64,000 bases of DNA from Sapria himalayana (Eukaryota > Streptophyta > Magnoliopsida > Malpighiales > Rafflesiaceae). The notes beneath the pieces are model-generated. The model was not told the DNA's origin. It made no database searches and saw nothing but the letters and a program-made list of their open reading frames with translations. Within the stretch, counting starts at the first letter, position 1; every line of letters begins with the position of its first letter. Of the stretch, positions 49,183 to 60,439 are shown one piece after another. The position numbers and the translations under genes were made by a program. The stretch spans positions 2,346,039-2,410,038 of the forward strand of contig JAREIK010002450.1 in assembly GCA_029783825.1 (NCBI GenBank), written 5' to 3'.

Positions 49183-49717
49183 AATAGTTACATTTTCAAT
49201 TAAATTTGAAATTATATAATGGTTAATGTGTGAACTAAACATATGATTTAATTTTTAAATATTACAAAAAATGAAGAGGTTAAGGAAGACAAAGGGTCTT
49301 CTTATCTTTGTAACAATATTCGACCCTAATTAAGAGTGTTCTATATAACTCGATCAATCCCAATACTATTTCTTTAGTTCTTTAAAGATTTCTAGAATGA
49401 GAAAGAAAATAGAGTCATTGGGTAAAGTTTCAAGAACTTGTTTTAGTCTTCTTGTGTTCTACTTATTCTTATACTTATTTTTGTGACCTTGAGAGTTTTA
49501 ATTTATCAAGTGATATTTAAGTGTGACTCTCTAGCTTCTTGAATAAACCATTTAAATGTTTTATTTTTATTAAAATAAAAAATAGTCTGCTCAACCCTGG
49601 GAATAAAGGAAGAGACAAAAGGCTATATTTTGTATCTATACTTCCAAGTTGAGCATGTTTATCTTCTTGATTGTATCAATACTATTTAATAGGTTTTCAA
49701 GAAACCATCACTAAAAG
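49183..49717. other. Spacer without recognised gene
   Basis: Unassigned AT-rich DNA between the Athila/Tat-like LTR and the copia LTR. Confidence 0.4.
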
Positions 49718-50872
49718 TGTTGGTTTTGCTCGGGTTTGGGATGATCAAATTTTTATTTTTCTTGGTTTGGCTTGAATTTAAGTTTTTAATATTATTTTAA
49801 TTTTATCAAAACATGGGTGCACTCATTAAATATATGTGGAATTTAAATTAAAATATTTAATGTTTATTTTTTTCATATAAATTTTGTTTAAAAAAAAGAT
49901 GGACATTAGAATTGATTTTTTAGAAAAATCATGCATGGCTTGCTTACCTTTTCCAAAAAAAAAAGTCTAATAAAACCATTTAGTTTTGTTAGGTGTGCGT
50001 GTGGTGTGTGAACAAACAAAAAACTAACAAAATTCATTTGTCTTTGTTAAGGTCTTGCTCATGCACATGTTTTTCATGAACAAAAAATGGAAGGATCTCA
50101 CATTTTTGGTTAATCTTTTTTAACAATTTGTTACATAAGGTTTTATAAACATTTGCAATAAATTCATAGAGGGAAGGAGTGCATTTTAAGGATCATTTTT
50201 TCTCGACTTTCTTTTGCATATGAGGACTAATGAAGGATATGCCAGTGTTCATGCAGTATTTGTGTGGAGGATGTATGGTGGTGTTGTGGTGCTATTGTGG
50301 AAGAAACTATTCATGCAGTTGCTTGGGGATTTTTTAGAAGAATACAAGAACTAGGAAATCATACAAGAAGTTATTACTAAGGCATTTTTAATTATTTTCA
50401 TTCTTGAATTTGTGGATGTATGGATATTGAATTATTTTAATTGTGAGATTTATTTATTTTTTGAATATTCTACCATTTGGGGCAAAATATTTTGAATGTG
50501 TTTGCACTTATATTCTACTAGTTTTGGCCAAAATATAATTAGTCCATACTTATGGTTGTAAGTTTAGGGTTATATATATATATATATATTAAAAAAATTA
50601 ATATATTTATGTATTTTCATAAATATTTCTGAAAGTTTGAAATAAATAAACACACACACACACATTCCAAATAGAAATATTTATAAATATTTATGTATCT
50701 ATAAAACCTAAAAAAACTATTTGGTATCTACTATGTTTTTTGCAAAGTTTTAAAATGAATAAAAATTCAAAAATATTTTAATAATAATACCAAATTAATT
50801 CACATTTTGAATTGAAAAATTTATTTCAAAACCATTATTGGTTTTTAGGCTCTTTCTCAGTTGGCCCCAACA
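49718..50872 (+). repeat. 5' LTR of the truncated copia element
   Basis: Begins TGTTGGTTTTGC and ends GGCCCCAACA, giving the TGTTGG...CCAACA inverted ends, immediately followed by a Met-type primer site. It contains a TA run at 50569-50590 and a CA run at 50650-50663. Left flank is AAAAG; no matching right flank exists because the element is truncated. Confidence 0.7.
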
Positions 50873-50874
50873 AG

Positions 50875-50886
50875 TATTATCAGAGC
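50875..50886 (+). promoter_or_regulatory. Primer binding site (initiator Met tRNA)
   Basis: TATTATCAGAGC, two bases from the copia consensus TGGTATCAGAGC, placed two bases after the LTR end. Confidence 0.75.
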
Positions 50887-50944
50887 ATTAGTTAATTTTT
50901 TTGGCATTTTTATTTTACATGTGATTAGATTTTTTTTCTTTGGC

Positions 50945-52490
50945 ATGGATATAGAAAATAATTTGCTTGGTATGATTAGGTTGGAACCATACAACTATCT
51001 GGCCTAAAAAATAAAGTTGATAAATCTTTTAATGATATGGGCCTACTTAAACATGCTATTGATGGTCTGAAATAGGAAAGTATGGATGAACACAAGTAAA
51101 TGTTAACTTTCAACTACTTCTTTATGATCACAAAGGTAGATGAAATGCAGAAAAAATTAGAAAAGACGTATGAGAACAATATATAAAGGAATAACACTTT
51201 GTTTATCTAATGCTTGTTCAAAATGAAGTATCAGGATGAATTTGATATGATTGATCACTAGAGATGTATTTAAACATTAATTAATTAAACAATTATTCAT
51301 GAAAATAATACTAGAAGATGAGCTACATACTCCTCTACTTCTCGACTCATTTCATAATAGTTAGGATATGCTCTTAATCTCATTGAGTATGTTGGTTCCA
51401 AACTATGTCCATATCATAGTTATCATTACCGATATCCCAATAACCAAAATTGCGAGATGAAAGAAAAAAAATACTTTTCTAGGTATCTTGTTTTTGAGGA
51501 AAATGAGAGGAGAAGTAGGAAAAGTATTGGACCCACACTAGAAGACATAAGAAAGTTTTCTTCCAAGAGAAAGTTCATAGGCAAACCGGTGGTTAAGTGT
51601 TAATATTTAGAAGAATTATGATACTTTAAGAGGGATTATTCTAAGTGGAAGAAGTTCTAGGAGGAGCCTATAAAGAGAGAAGGTATATGAAGAAAAGCTA
51701 GTTTTTTTAATATGTGGTGATATTGCTTTTTTAAGTAGTATCGAACTATATGACCTAGTCAGTCAAAAGAGTGACTAGGTGGCAGATTTGGCTACCACCT
51801 TGCATGTCACTCTGAATCTTGATTAGTTGGTGACATATATGTTTAAGGACTATGAATTACACAATATGAGTAATGGAAGGACATCAAGAATACTAGGTAT
51901 CAAAGATGTTTGTCTTGAGACAAACACAAGATACCAACTACTTCTCAAGGATATCCAATATATCCCATATCTTTGAATGAAATTATTTTTAGTAGGAATG
52001 TTGGAAAATACAATTAAAGTGGGTAAATTTTGAGAAGATTGATAAAAATTGGCCAAAGGATCACTGACTATAATGAGTAAAAGGATAGGACCTCTTTATA
52101 TTGCTCAATCTAGGGTTAACTTGAATTAGGTAAATTCTTGAATATGTTTGTGTGGATGATTCACTTTCCATAAAAAAGTAGCCCATACATACTATCCGAA
52201 AGTCATCTAGTGATGAAAGGAAAATCAGCATGACCAAGGAAAGCCATATGATCCTTCATTCAATGAGATAAAGGATGATCGATCAAGATTTCTTATGTTC
52301 CAAGACAAGTAGAATTTTTGGAGGAATCCCTTATTGTTATGAATTTTCTTCCAGTCACTCTTATGAATCACACTAATCAATGAGAGTTAATGAGATGGAA
52401 TTAAAAGTTAAATCTTTTACTTAGGCTACCCTAGGGGGTCAAATATACTAAGAGAAAACTAATGGTTCAAAAAGGAAAATTAGATGTGTC
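50945..52490 (+). pseudogene. Copia gag-protease remnant
   Basis: Gag-like segment with FKMKYQDEFDMI-DH and LLLDSFHNS/SLP-like remains (51200-51360). A degenerate zinc knuckle, VKC-YLEEL-YFKRDYSKWK, at about 51590-51650. Protease region from 51778: VADLATTLHVTLNLD where a live element has DSGASFHMT, then LVTYMFKDYELHNMSNGRTS, RILGIKDVCLETNTRYQLLL and KDIQYIPYL to about 51970, then KGSLTIMSK. The catalytic DSG triad is lost (DLA). Numerous stops. Confidence 0.75.
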
Positions 52491-52494
52491 AACC

Positions 52495-53185
52495 AGCTTG
52501 GGTGTTTCAGGTATAACCCACAACACGACATGATCTCAAAATGTGCCGGCCCATAGCATGACTCATGTCATGCTGGGTCAGTGCGAGCTGTGTTTCTTGT
52601 CGGGCTAGGCACGACTTGCGTGCTTGGTTCATTGGCATGATCCACGGGCTCAGGGACTTGAGACCAACTACAATGATCAGGTCATAAGTCGTGGGTTAAG
52701 CCTTGTCAAGTGACTACCTGATGGGGTGGGTTTTTTTAAACTAGCCATGTAAGCCAAATATTAGTTACATGGCCATTCATAATTGGGTGGCCATACATCC
52801 ATTGTTACCATTGCATTTTCAAGCAATGGGCTCCGAGAAAGATAACTATAGGCTGTGCTTGTCACTATTCATGTCAGCTGATTTAATAAAAAAAATAAAA
52901 ATTTAATGTCCGTTTATAGTAGTCATTGGATTGATTCCAATAGCTACTATGGCCAAAATTTGATGGTAGTCATGATTTTGGCCATTATTTAATTAAAATA
53001 AATTCATAAAAAAAAATATTTTTTAATAAATTTGAATTTTCTTTTCCCCTATTAATAGAGAAAAATATATTTAGAAATTCATTCTCAATTTCTTATCCTC
53101 TCTCTGATTCTCTCAAATCTCTCTCAGTTTTGACTATCTCAAATCTCTCAATTCAGACTCTCTCTAGTCTCTATTTTGTAATAAA
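52495..53185 (+). mobile_element. hAT-like element end
   Basis: 52540-52730 is strikingly GC-rich for this window, with GTGCCGGCCCATAGC, TGTCGGGCTAGGCACGAC and CCACGGGCTCAGGGAC; such CCGGCCC/GGGC blocks are typical of the ends of a widespread plant hAT group. Behind it come short AT-rich sequence with paired TAGCTACT/AGTAGC-like words, then a leader with CTCTCTGATTCTCTC-type repeats at 53095-53175, like the 5' leader of those elements. No transposase is seen, so this would be a fragment or non-autonomous copy. Confidence 0.45.
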
Positions 53186-53689
53186 CATATTACATAATGT
53201 TTTTTTAATGTTAATTTATGATTTACACTTGCACATATGGATAAATGGTTTGTAGAGATGTTGGTATGCATGTATAGTACTACAACTTGCATTGAGTTTA
53301 GAATTTATAACAGAGCGGTCTATGCAACAATACTAGTATTTTTGTTAATTATTTGTTTGTGAGTTTTTTTTAATTTAATAATTTATTTAAAAAATTTAAA
53401 TAATTTGAAAAATATCTCATAGTGAATTTAATGTCAATCCTTCCTCTTATTTCTACAAACTTTGACATCTCCACCCTTTAATTGCTAGAAAAAATCTATA
53501 ATTCATGTTTTATGATTTTTTTCAATTCCATGTTTCATCTGGACATGTATTATGAATGTGATTGATTCTCTTTCTTCTTCTCTTCTGAATATTATTATAA
53601 AGTTTTTTGTTGGTAGAAGCATATTTAGGTGAAATTATGATTACTTGTGAAAATATGACATGATTTTTTTAAGAGGGTGAATGTTTAGC
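53186..53689. other. Spacer without recognised gene
   Basis: No coding similarity; possibly remainder of the hAT-like element. Confidence 0.4.
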
Positions 53690-56487
53690 ATTCAAAATAT
53701 TGAATATTCATCACGTGTTTTGATGAATAGTCATAAAATCATGAGATTTTTGGATGTGTTTAGTTGAGAAGGTAGAACATGGAGTCTTGCAAAGTTTCTA
53801 CATTAATTCTTGGTCAAAACTCTACATAAAAAATCATAGCAATCTTTATATGACACGACTCTACCAATTCATTAGCATAATTTTTTTATTTTATGTCATA
53901 TTCTAAATGACTACGCTATTATTATGGAGTTAGAGCCATTCTTATTTCATAAATTTTAATTGGCTATGAAATTAATTATATGTCACAACAATCAACTATC
54001 CCATTAGTGCTAAAGGTCATGACCATGTCCTATTACTAAAACTTTGTATTTAAATATGGATCGATACTTCAATAGCATCAAGTGAGAGCCATAACTTTTA
54101 TATAATACCACAACTTTTGAGATACAAAAAAGTACAGAGCCAAAACTACTCTGACCAAAGTTGTGATAGTTATTTAGAGTCATGACCTTTTGGTTAATAA
54201 ATGTTATATATGATATTACTCATATATGACCATTTCCAAAGTCTATAATTCTTGTACCCAAATGAAGACAAAACTATGACTTTTATATTCAAGCTTATTG
54301 CTAATGTCACAAATTTCTTGTAGTGCCATAGTAATATGATATATGAGAGAAGTGAATGCCAATATTATATCCACTAATAGTACCATGAATACTTGAAACA
54401 GTTGAATGAAAACTTTTGTATAAAAACAATTTTTTAGTACCATGGACATAAGATATACAAGATATACTTCAGTATCATGACTATTTCCTCGTGTCATAGT
54501 CATATAATAATAACGAAGGATCAATGCTAACATTGTGAATATTTCATAGAGTCATAATCATATATTAATATGAAAAGTACTTCATCATTACGAGACTATT
54601 TCCTAGTATTGCAACTCTTAATTAAAGATTAAAAAGAAAAACACATGAAGCCGTGGGGACTTCATAGTGCCACGACTTCATGTTACAAACATTAAGCCTA
54701 ATTCATGGTCATTGTCAGTGACATGATTTGTTTTACAGATAAATTAGGAAGTAATCTAGAGTCACAACCTCAAGCTTAAAAGATAAAGGCCAAAATTGTA
54801 AACTTTCTTCTAAAAGCTATGACTTCCTACAAGTCACCCAAGTAAAAAAGTGGAAGATAAATAAATTAAAAAAAAATATTTCTTTCTTCTTTCTATATCT
54901 CCACACAATAAGAAAGGCATGATATGATATAACTACAAAACCTTAAGGTGAATTTCACACTTCATAGGGGTTTCACAAGTAAGTAAAGTAATGCAAGATT
55001 AATACTAATTCCTAAAGATTAGATGCACATCTCTCAAACCCCCGTCTTTAGAGTAATATCAAAATTTTTTATCAAAATAGTGTATTATTTATGGTTTGCC
55101 CAAACATTTCCCTAGAGGCTCTTACTAGGTAGGGCGAACTGCTTTGGTGATAGACCAGGTGAGGATTTGATCTCATCCACTACGAGACTCACCTTTGGCT
55201 TTCATCCCAGTAGGTGTCTTATTCTACATATGACACTGCTTAATTTACCATAGCCCTAGTTTTTTAGCGAACTCAAGGACTGATTTTCTCACTAGAGTAG
55301 GATAAAAAAATATGAAAAAGGTTTTCCAGTCGAGCTACATCCGCAGTCAGTAAATATGGCTGCTCTAACTGCTCTTCCTATTAGTTATGCGAGTAACTAT
55401 TGTCATCGAGGAGGTCAGTCTGTTTTGTAGGTTTGTATGAGATTATCATAGTGGATGATGATAGGTAAACTACAAGGCTCACTCGAAGATATGATAGAAA
55501 GAAGGTGACAACCCTTTTGACTATGATACATGAGATAAACCTATATTTTGAAACTTAAAATCTGAGTATGTTAATCATCATGAGTATGATAGTTACGAAG
55601 TTGACAGTGAGAATGTTTTTACATACCAATCAATTGTACATGTCTTAAAAAACTAATTCAAGATTGTGATGAATGTTATATAGATTATTTTTCTAAGAGA
55701 TTCATTAACCATTAGTGTGTGAATCAAATCATTACTAAGAAGAATGATGATAGGAAATCTATAGAACATGCATGAGTATGTTGTGACTCACAAGGTGGTG
55801 ATAATCCTTGTGAGTTGATTTGATTCACATAGTTCTCACCAGTAAAACTTGAGGAAAACATACATTAATTATGTGAGTATGATACTTATGAAGTTAAAAG
55901 TGAAAATACTTACAAACCATGTTAATCTTTTGTTTTTCTAATAACAAAGGCAAAAGACTAAGAACATGCATATAAAGCAAGCATTAAGGGTAGTTGATAA
56001 AGTTGCTTAAAATGCATGATTATGAATGCCTTTTGAATAGAGATGATTTATTATCTTGATGGTGATGTACCTAGGGGAGATCTATGATGGGATGACTATT
56101 AAGATGTATTCAATGGTGACAACCATCTTGAATGTCATTAGGGCAATGAGTCATTGCAAAATATCCCAACTTTCATTATATGTCCAAATATAATATAAGT
56201 TGAGCTAACTTAAATATAAAACCCATAGTTTAAATATATAAACTCACTGATCAAAGATTGTATTATAATCCTAATATCTATTTTACTAAAAATAAGTTGT
56301 CTCAATATTGAATAACCAAACTGCCTGTATAATCTTTGTGGTATCGATATTTAGATAAATGTCATCTTTACTACTTGTATGAGCTATGCACTTTTAGATC
56401 TTTATTAATGAGATACTTTTATTAAAGAGCTTTTAAGATATCACCTAATCACAAAATAAGGTGGTATAACAAAGTCACAAAAAATTT
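53690..56487 (+). repeat. 5' LTR of the plus-strand Athila/Tat-like element
   Basis: Inverse of 46557-49182. It has GTTTTGATGAATA near 53719, the shared block GGTGAATTTCACACTTCATAGG near 54945 (also at 61363 and, inverted, in both minus LTRs), and ends against the primer site at 56488. An unrelated GC-richer segment is inserted at about 55090-55425. Confidence 0.8.
55090..55425. other. GC-richer insert within the 5' LTR
   Basis: At this point the other three LTRs of the family have 150-170 bp of AT-rich sequence. This copy instead has about 335 bp with words such as TAGGGCGAACTGCTTTGG and CACTACGAGACTCACC, foreign in composition. I do not recognise it; an organelle-derived or other mobile fragment is possible. 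Family similarity resumes at TGTAGGTTTGTATGAGATTA. Confidence 0.65.
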
Positions 56488-57045
56488 TGCTACCATTACT
56501 AGGATTTGTTTAGTTGGTTTAGACTATGTGAGTTGACATAATTATTATTGTAAATGGATAAATTTTTTTACTAATTTAGATAGTATCGAGTTTGATAAAT
56601 TTTCTTGAATCTAAAAGCAAAGTCTTGTTAACATGTTGTATGGTGTATAATAGTGTTTTAGTTTTTGCTTATATTCTTTGTAATCTTAGCATTTTTTTTA
56701 TAAGCCAAATCTATGAAACTAAGCTTATCCCTTTAGTCCTAGACATTGAAAAAAATATAGAGTGATTGCTATACAAAGAGCATATAAAAAGCTATGGAAG
56801 GAACTAGTAGTTATAGAGGGTCCCAAGGTAGTAGACAAACTATCCAACAACTCATCCACTACTATACCTTAAAAGGCTATCAAAGGCCCATAATGATGGA
56901 CAATTATTCAAGTATTTGATTACAACTAGTGGAAAGTAATTACTCTAAGTTAAATATAAGTCTTATAACTATGGTTTAGTAATACTAGTATAATGGAAGG
57001 GCATCACAGACTTAAATGGACATATAATAATATTTTTGGAGCTAT
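55550..57045 (+). repeat. Tandem duplication unit 1 (LTR end, primer site, leader)
   Basis: About 1.5 kb directly repeated at 57046-58548. Shared landmarks: the opening (GAAAC-TAAAAT-TG-GTAT), GACATGCATGAGTATGTT-like word, primer site, CTAAAAGCAAAGTCTTG, GCATATAAAAAG and ATGATG-TGGA-AATTATTCAAGTAT. Confidence 0.85.
56488..56506 (+). promoter_or_regulatory. Decayed primer binding site, first copy
   Basis: TGCTACCATTACTAGGAT against the Asp-tRNA-type site TGGCGCCGTTGCCGGGGAT: one base missing, most other changes C-to-T or G-to-A. It directly follows the LTR end. Confidence 0.65.
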
Positions 57046-58548
57046 ACATTGAAACCTAAAATTTGGGTATCTTAATCATTACGAGTATAATACTTATAAA
57101 GTCAAAAGTAAGAATGTTATATAGAATGAATTATACATGTATTAAAAAAACTAATTCTTGATTAGGATGAATATTATATAGGACATTCTTTTAATGAGTT
57201 CATCTTTAGTATGAGAGTCATATTATCACTATGGAGGATGATGACAGATAATCCTTGAGACATGCATGAGTATGTTATGACTCACATGGTGGTGACAACC
57301 ATTATGAGTTACTTTTACTCATATAATTTATACTAGTAAAACTTGAGGGAATCATATGTTAATTGTGTGAGTATAGTACTCATGAAGTAAAAAGTACAAA
57401 TAAATGCAAACCATATCAATCTCTAGTCTTTATGATATTAAAAGTCAAAGAATAAGAGTGTGCATATGAACTGACCATCAATGATAATTGTTAAAATTTC
57501 TTAAAAGATTTGAAATTATGAATAACTCTTGAATAAAAATAATTTCTTGTCTTTGTAGTGATGTATTGATGGGACAACTATGACTATGAGGGAACTACCA
57601 TTTAGATAGAATCAATAGTGGCAACCACATTGTATGCCAATATAGCAAGTAGTCATTGAATAAAACCTTAACCTTCATTCAAAGTCCAAGTATAAAATAA
57701 GTCAAGCTAACTTAAATATGCATTATATAGATTAAATGAATAAACTCATAGATCTTAGATTTTCTCAATCTAAATATAAATTTTATTGAAAATGGGTTGC
57801 CTTACTATTGATTAACTGAACTCCCAATACAATACATGTGGGATTGATAACTAGACAAAAGTTCTCTTTACAACTTATATGTTGTATGCACTTGTGGATC
57901 TCTATTATAAAGATACTCTCGTCAATGAGTATTTGGGACATCACCTAATAAATAAAATTAGGTGACATAATAAAGTCATAATAAATTTTTGGTGCCATTG
58001 ATGAAATTTATTTAGTTTGGTTAGTCAATATAAGTTAACATAATTATCCTTATAAATAGATAATTCCTTTTTAGTAATTTAGATATCTTTGAGTTTGATA
58101 AAATTTCTTAAATCTAAAAGCAAAGTCTTGGTAACTTATTTGAATGTGGATAGTGGTATTTTATTTTTTGCATATATTATTTTTTATTTTTAGCACCCTT
58201 TTGTGAATGAAAGCTCTAGGACTAAGCTAACCCTTCCATACCTAGAAATAAAAAAAAACTTATAAATCAATTACTAGACAATGAGCATATAAAAAGTTCT
58301 TGGAAGGCGCTAACAGTAATAGAAAGTTCAAAAGAAATAATAGGCAAGCTATCCAATAACAATTCTTTGAAAGACTATTGGTGGCTAATGATGTTGGATA
58401 GTTATTCAAGTATTCGATTACAACATGTGGAAGCCAACTACTTTGAGTTTAAGTTGAGTCTTATAGCTATAATTTAGAAGTACAAGTATTGTGGAAGGGC
58501 ATTAAAGGTTTCAAATGTACTTGTTGCAATGTTTTTTGAGCTATGAGA
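57046..58548 (+). repeat. Tandem duplication unit 2
   Basis: Second copy of 55550-57045, leading directly into gag. It brings a second LTR 3' end (to about 57989) and a second primer site. Confidence 0.85.
57990..58007 (+). promoter_or_regulatory. Decayed primer binding site, second copy
   Basis: TGGTGCCATTGATGAAAT, the better preserved of the two sites in its first half (TGG-GCC-TTG). Confidence 0.65.
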
Positions 58549-58629
58549 CACTATAAAAATAAATAGAGTTAGCCTTGATGTAATAAGGTTATGTTTATTT
58601 CCATTTTTATTAAGCAATAAGGCATAGAA

Positions 58630-60425
58630 TTAATTCCAATATTTATCTCGAGGCTCCACTAAGAGTTGGAATGAATTAGTGAGGATCCTTCTCACTAAAT
58701 TCTTTCCACCTCAAATTATATCTCAACTAAAGAATGAGATCAACTAATCCAGTAAGATGAGCAAGAGAACCTATATGATGCTTGGTACTATTTTAAAGAG
58801 TTATTGAGGAGATGTCCTTAACATGAATTTGAGTTATGATTCTAAGCTCAAACATTCTATAATGGGTTAAACTATATGATGAGGTACATAATTGATGTGG
58901 CTACTAGATTTTCAATTATGAATAAATTATTGGGGGAGGCTTATTATTTATTTGAGAAGATAGTAAAAAATAACTATTGGACTTTAATATATCATTCATT
59001 TGAGAGAACACAAGTTGAAATATTTGAGTTAGACTAATTCATCCCGATCGAAGTGAAAATGAAAGCTCTTTTAATAAAGTTTGACACCCAAGAGATAAGA
59101 AAAAGAGTATTGGGGGAGATTATCTTTTTATATTTATGTGAATTGATGGACTCGGATACCATTTATCACATTGAAAAATTCAATCTAATAGCAAAGGATA
59201 TATGTTTTGACCCAACATTAATGACCCAATATATTTTAATCAAAATATGATAAATTATGAGAATCTTTCATATTGAGGCTATGGGAGTGGGTTATAGAAC
59301 ATTAGTAAATCTTCAAGAAATATTAAGAACAATGCAATGAGCTATACTAATTAAGGAAGCTCAAGTTTAAATTACCAACTATCACCAAGAGAAGAAAAGT
59401 CAACTTTGGAAGAAGTGATTTAAATTATTTTAGTATAATTGAAAAAAAATGTTACCTAAGACAATTAGATGAGGGTGCTTGAAGTGACAAAAAATTTAAT
59501 AAGTTTGGTGATGAGGAATATAAAGCATCAACTTGAAAAATTAGCAATATCAATGAAGGGAAGTGAAGTAAATGAATTGCTAAGTGATATAGATGCAAAT
59601 CAAAGGAATTGCTCCTCTATATTACTTAGAAACATAAAAGAGCTACTAAAATATTTTAAACAAAAAGATTCTCTCATATTTCAATGTGATAAAGCCATGA
59701 CTATAGAGAACTATAAATATAAAGGATATGATGACATAACACCTAACAAGGTCATGACTCCTAAAGAAGTACAAACTCAAGTTTTACCCAAAGATGAGAA
59801 AAAAGAAAATATGGAAACAAAGGAATGAATGAAAGTTACCCAAAGCTAAGAAGATAATGAAATGAATCATAATGAAACTAAGTGTAAGTTTTTGATGAAT
59901 CTTCCATTTCCTCAATAATTTAGAAATGAGAAATTAGATGATCACTTTGAAAAATTTCTCAATATATTTTAGAAGTTAGAAGTGAACATATCATTTGTTT
60001 AAACTCTAGCCAAGATACTAAATTACATAAAATTTATAAAAGATATAATGAGTATTAATAAGAATATTAAGCTATTCAAAACTATAAATATGATCAGGAT
60101 GTATAATACAATCATTCAAAGAAAACTTTTAAAGAAATTGAAGGACCCCAGAAGTTTTACTATACTTTGTACTATTAGAAATCATACTTTTCAGAAGGCT
60201 TTGTGAAAATTGGAATCAAGTATCAACTTGATGCCTATTTATTGGATAAAGATCAAATCTCCAAAAAATTACTTTGATATCTCACTCACTCACAAATAGT
60301 GGATTGGACTATTAAGCACCTAGTTGGAATTATCAAAGTCATATTGGTTAGATTTCATATATTTATTATCCTAACAAATTTCATAGTATTTGATATGGAA
60401 AAGAATAATTATGTACTGCTAATAT
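58630..60425 (+). pseudogene. Athila/Tat-like gag and partial protease
   Basis: Gag core: WNELVRILLTKFFPPQIISQ with LKNEI (58670-58740), YYFKELLRRCP-HEFE (58785-58830), TFYNGLNYMMRYIIDVATRF and SIMNKLLGEAYYLFEKIVKN (58850-58970). An open segment at 59053-59250 and another at 59469-59828 (HQLEKLAISMKGSEVNELLS; lysine- and glutamate-rich tail) cover the gag-protease spacer. Protease side: DDHFEKFLNIF-KLEVNISF (59938-60000), ILNYIKFIKDIMS, LKDPRSFTILCTIRNHTFQK (60140-60200), SSINLMPI, then VRFHIFIILTNFIVFDMEKN (60350-60400). The CDLGAS-type active site is degraded (KLESS). It stops just before the truncated LTR. Confidence 0.82.
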
Positions 60426-60439
60426 CCAAAAAATTACTT

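Larger units (their letters stand above)
49718..52490 (+). mobile_element. Ty1/copia element, 5' LTR plus gag/protease, truncated
   Basis: A 1,155-bp LTR, a primer site and about 1.6 kb of gag-protease-like sequence on plus. Similarity stops near 52490, where a GC-rich hAT-like segment begins. No integrase core, RT or 3' LTR is seen. Confidence 0.7.
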
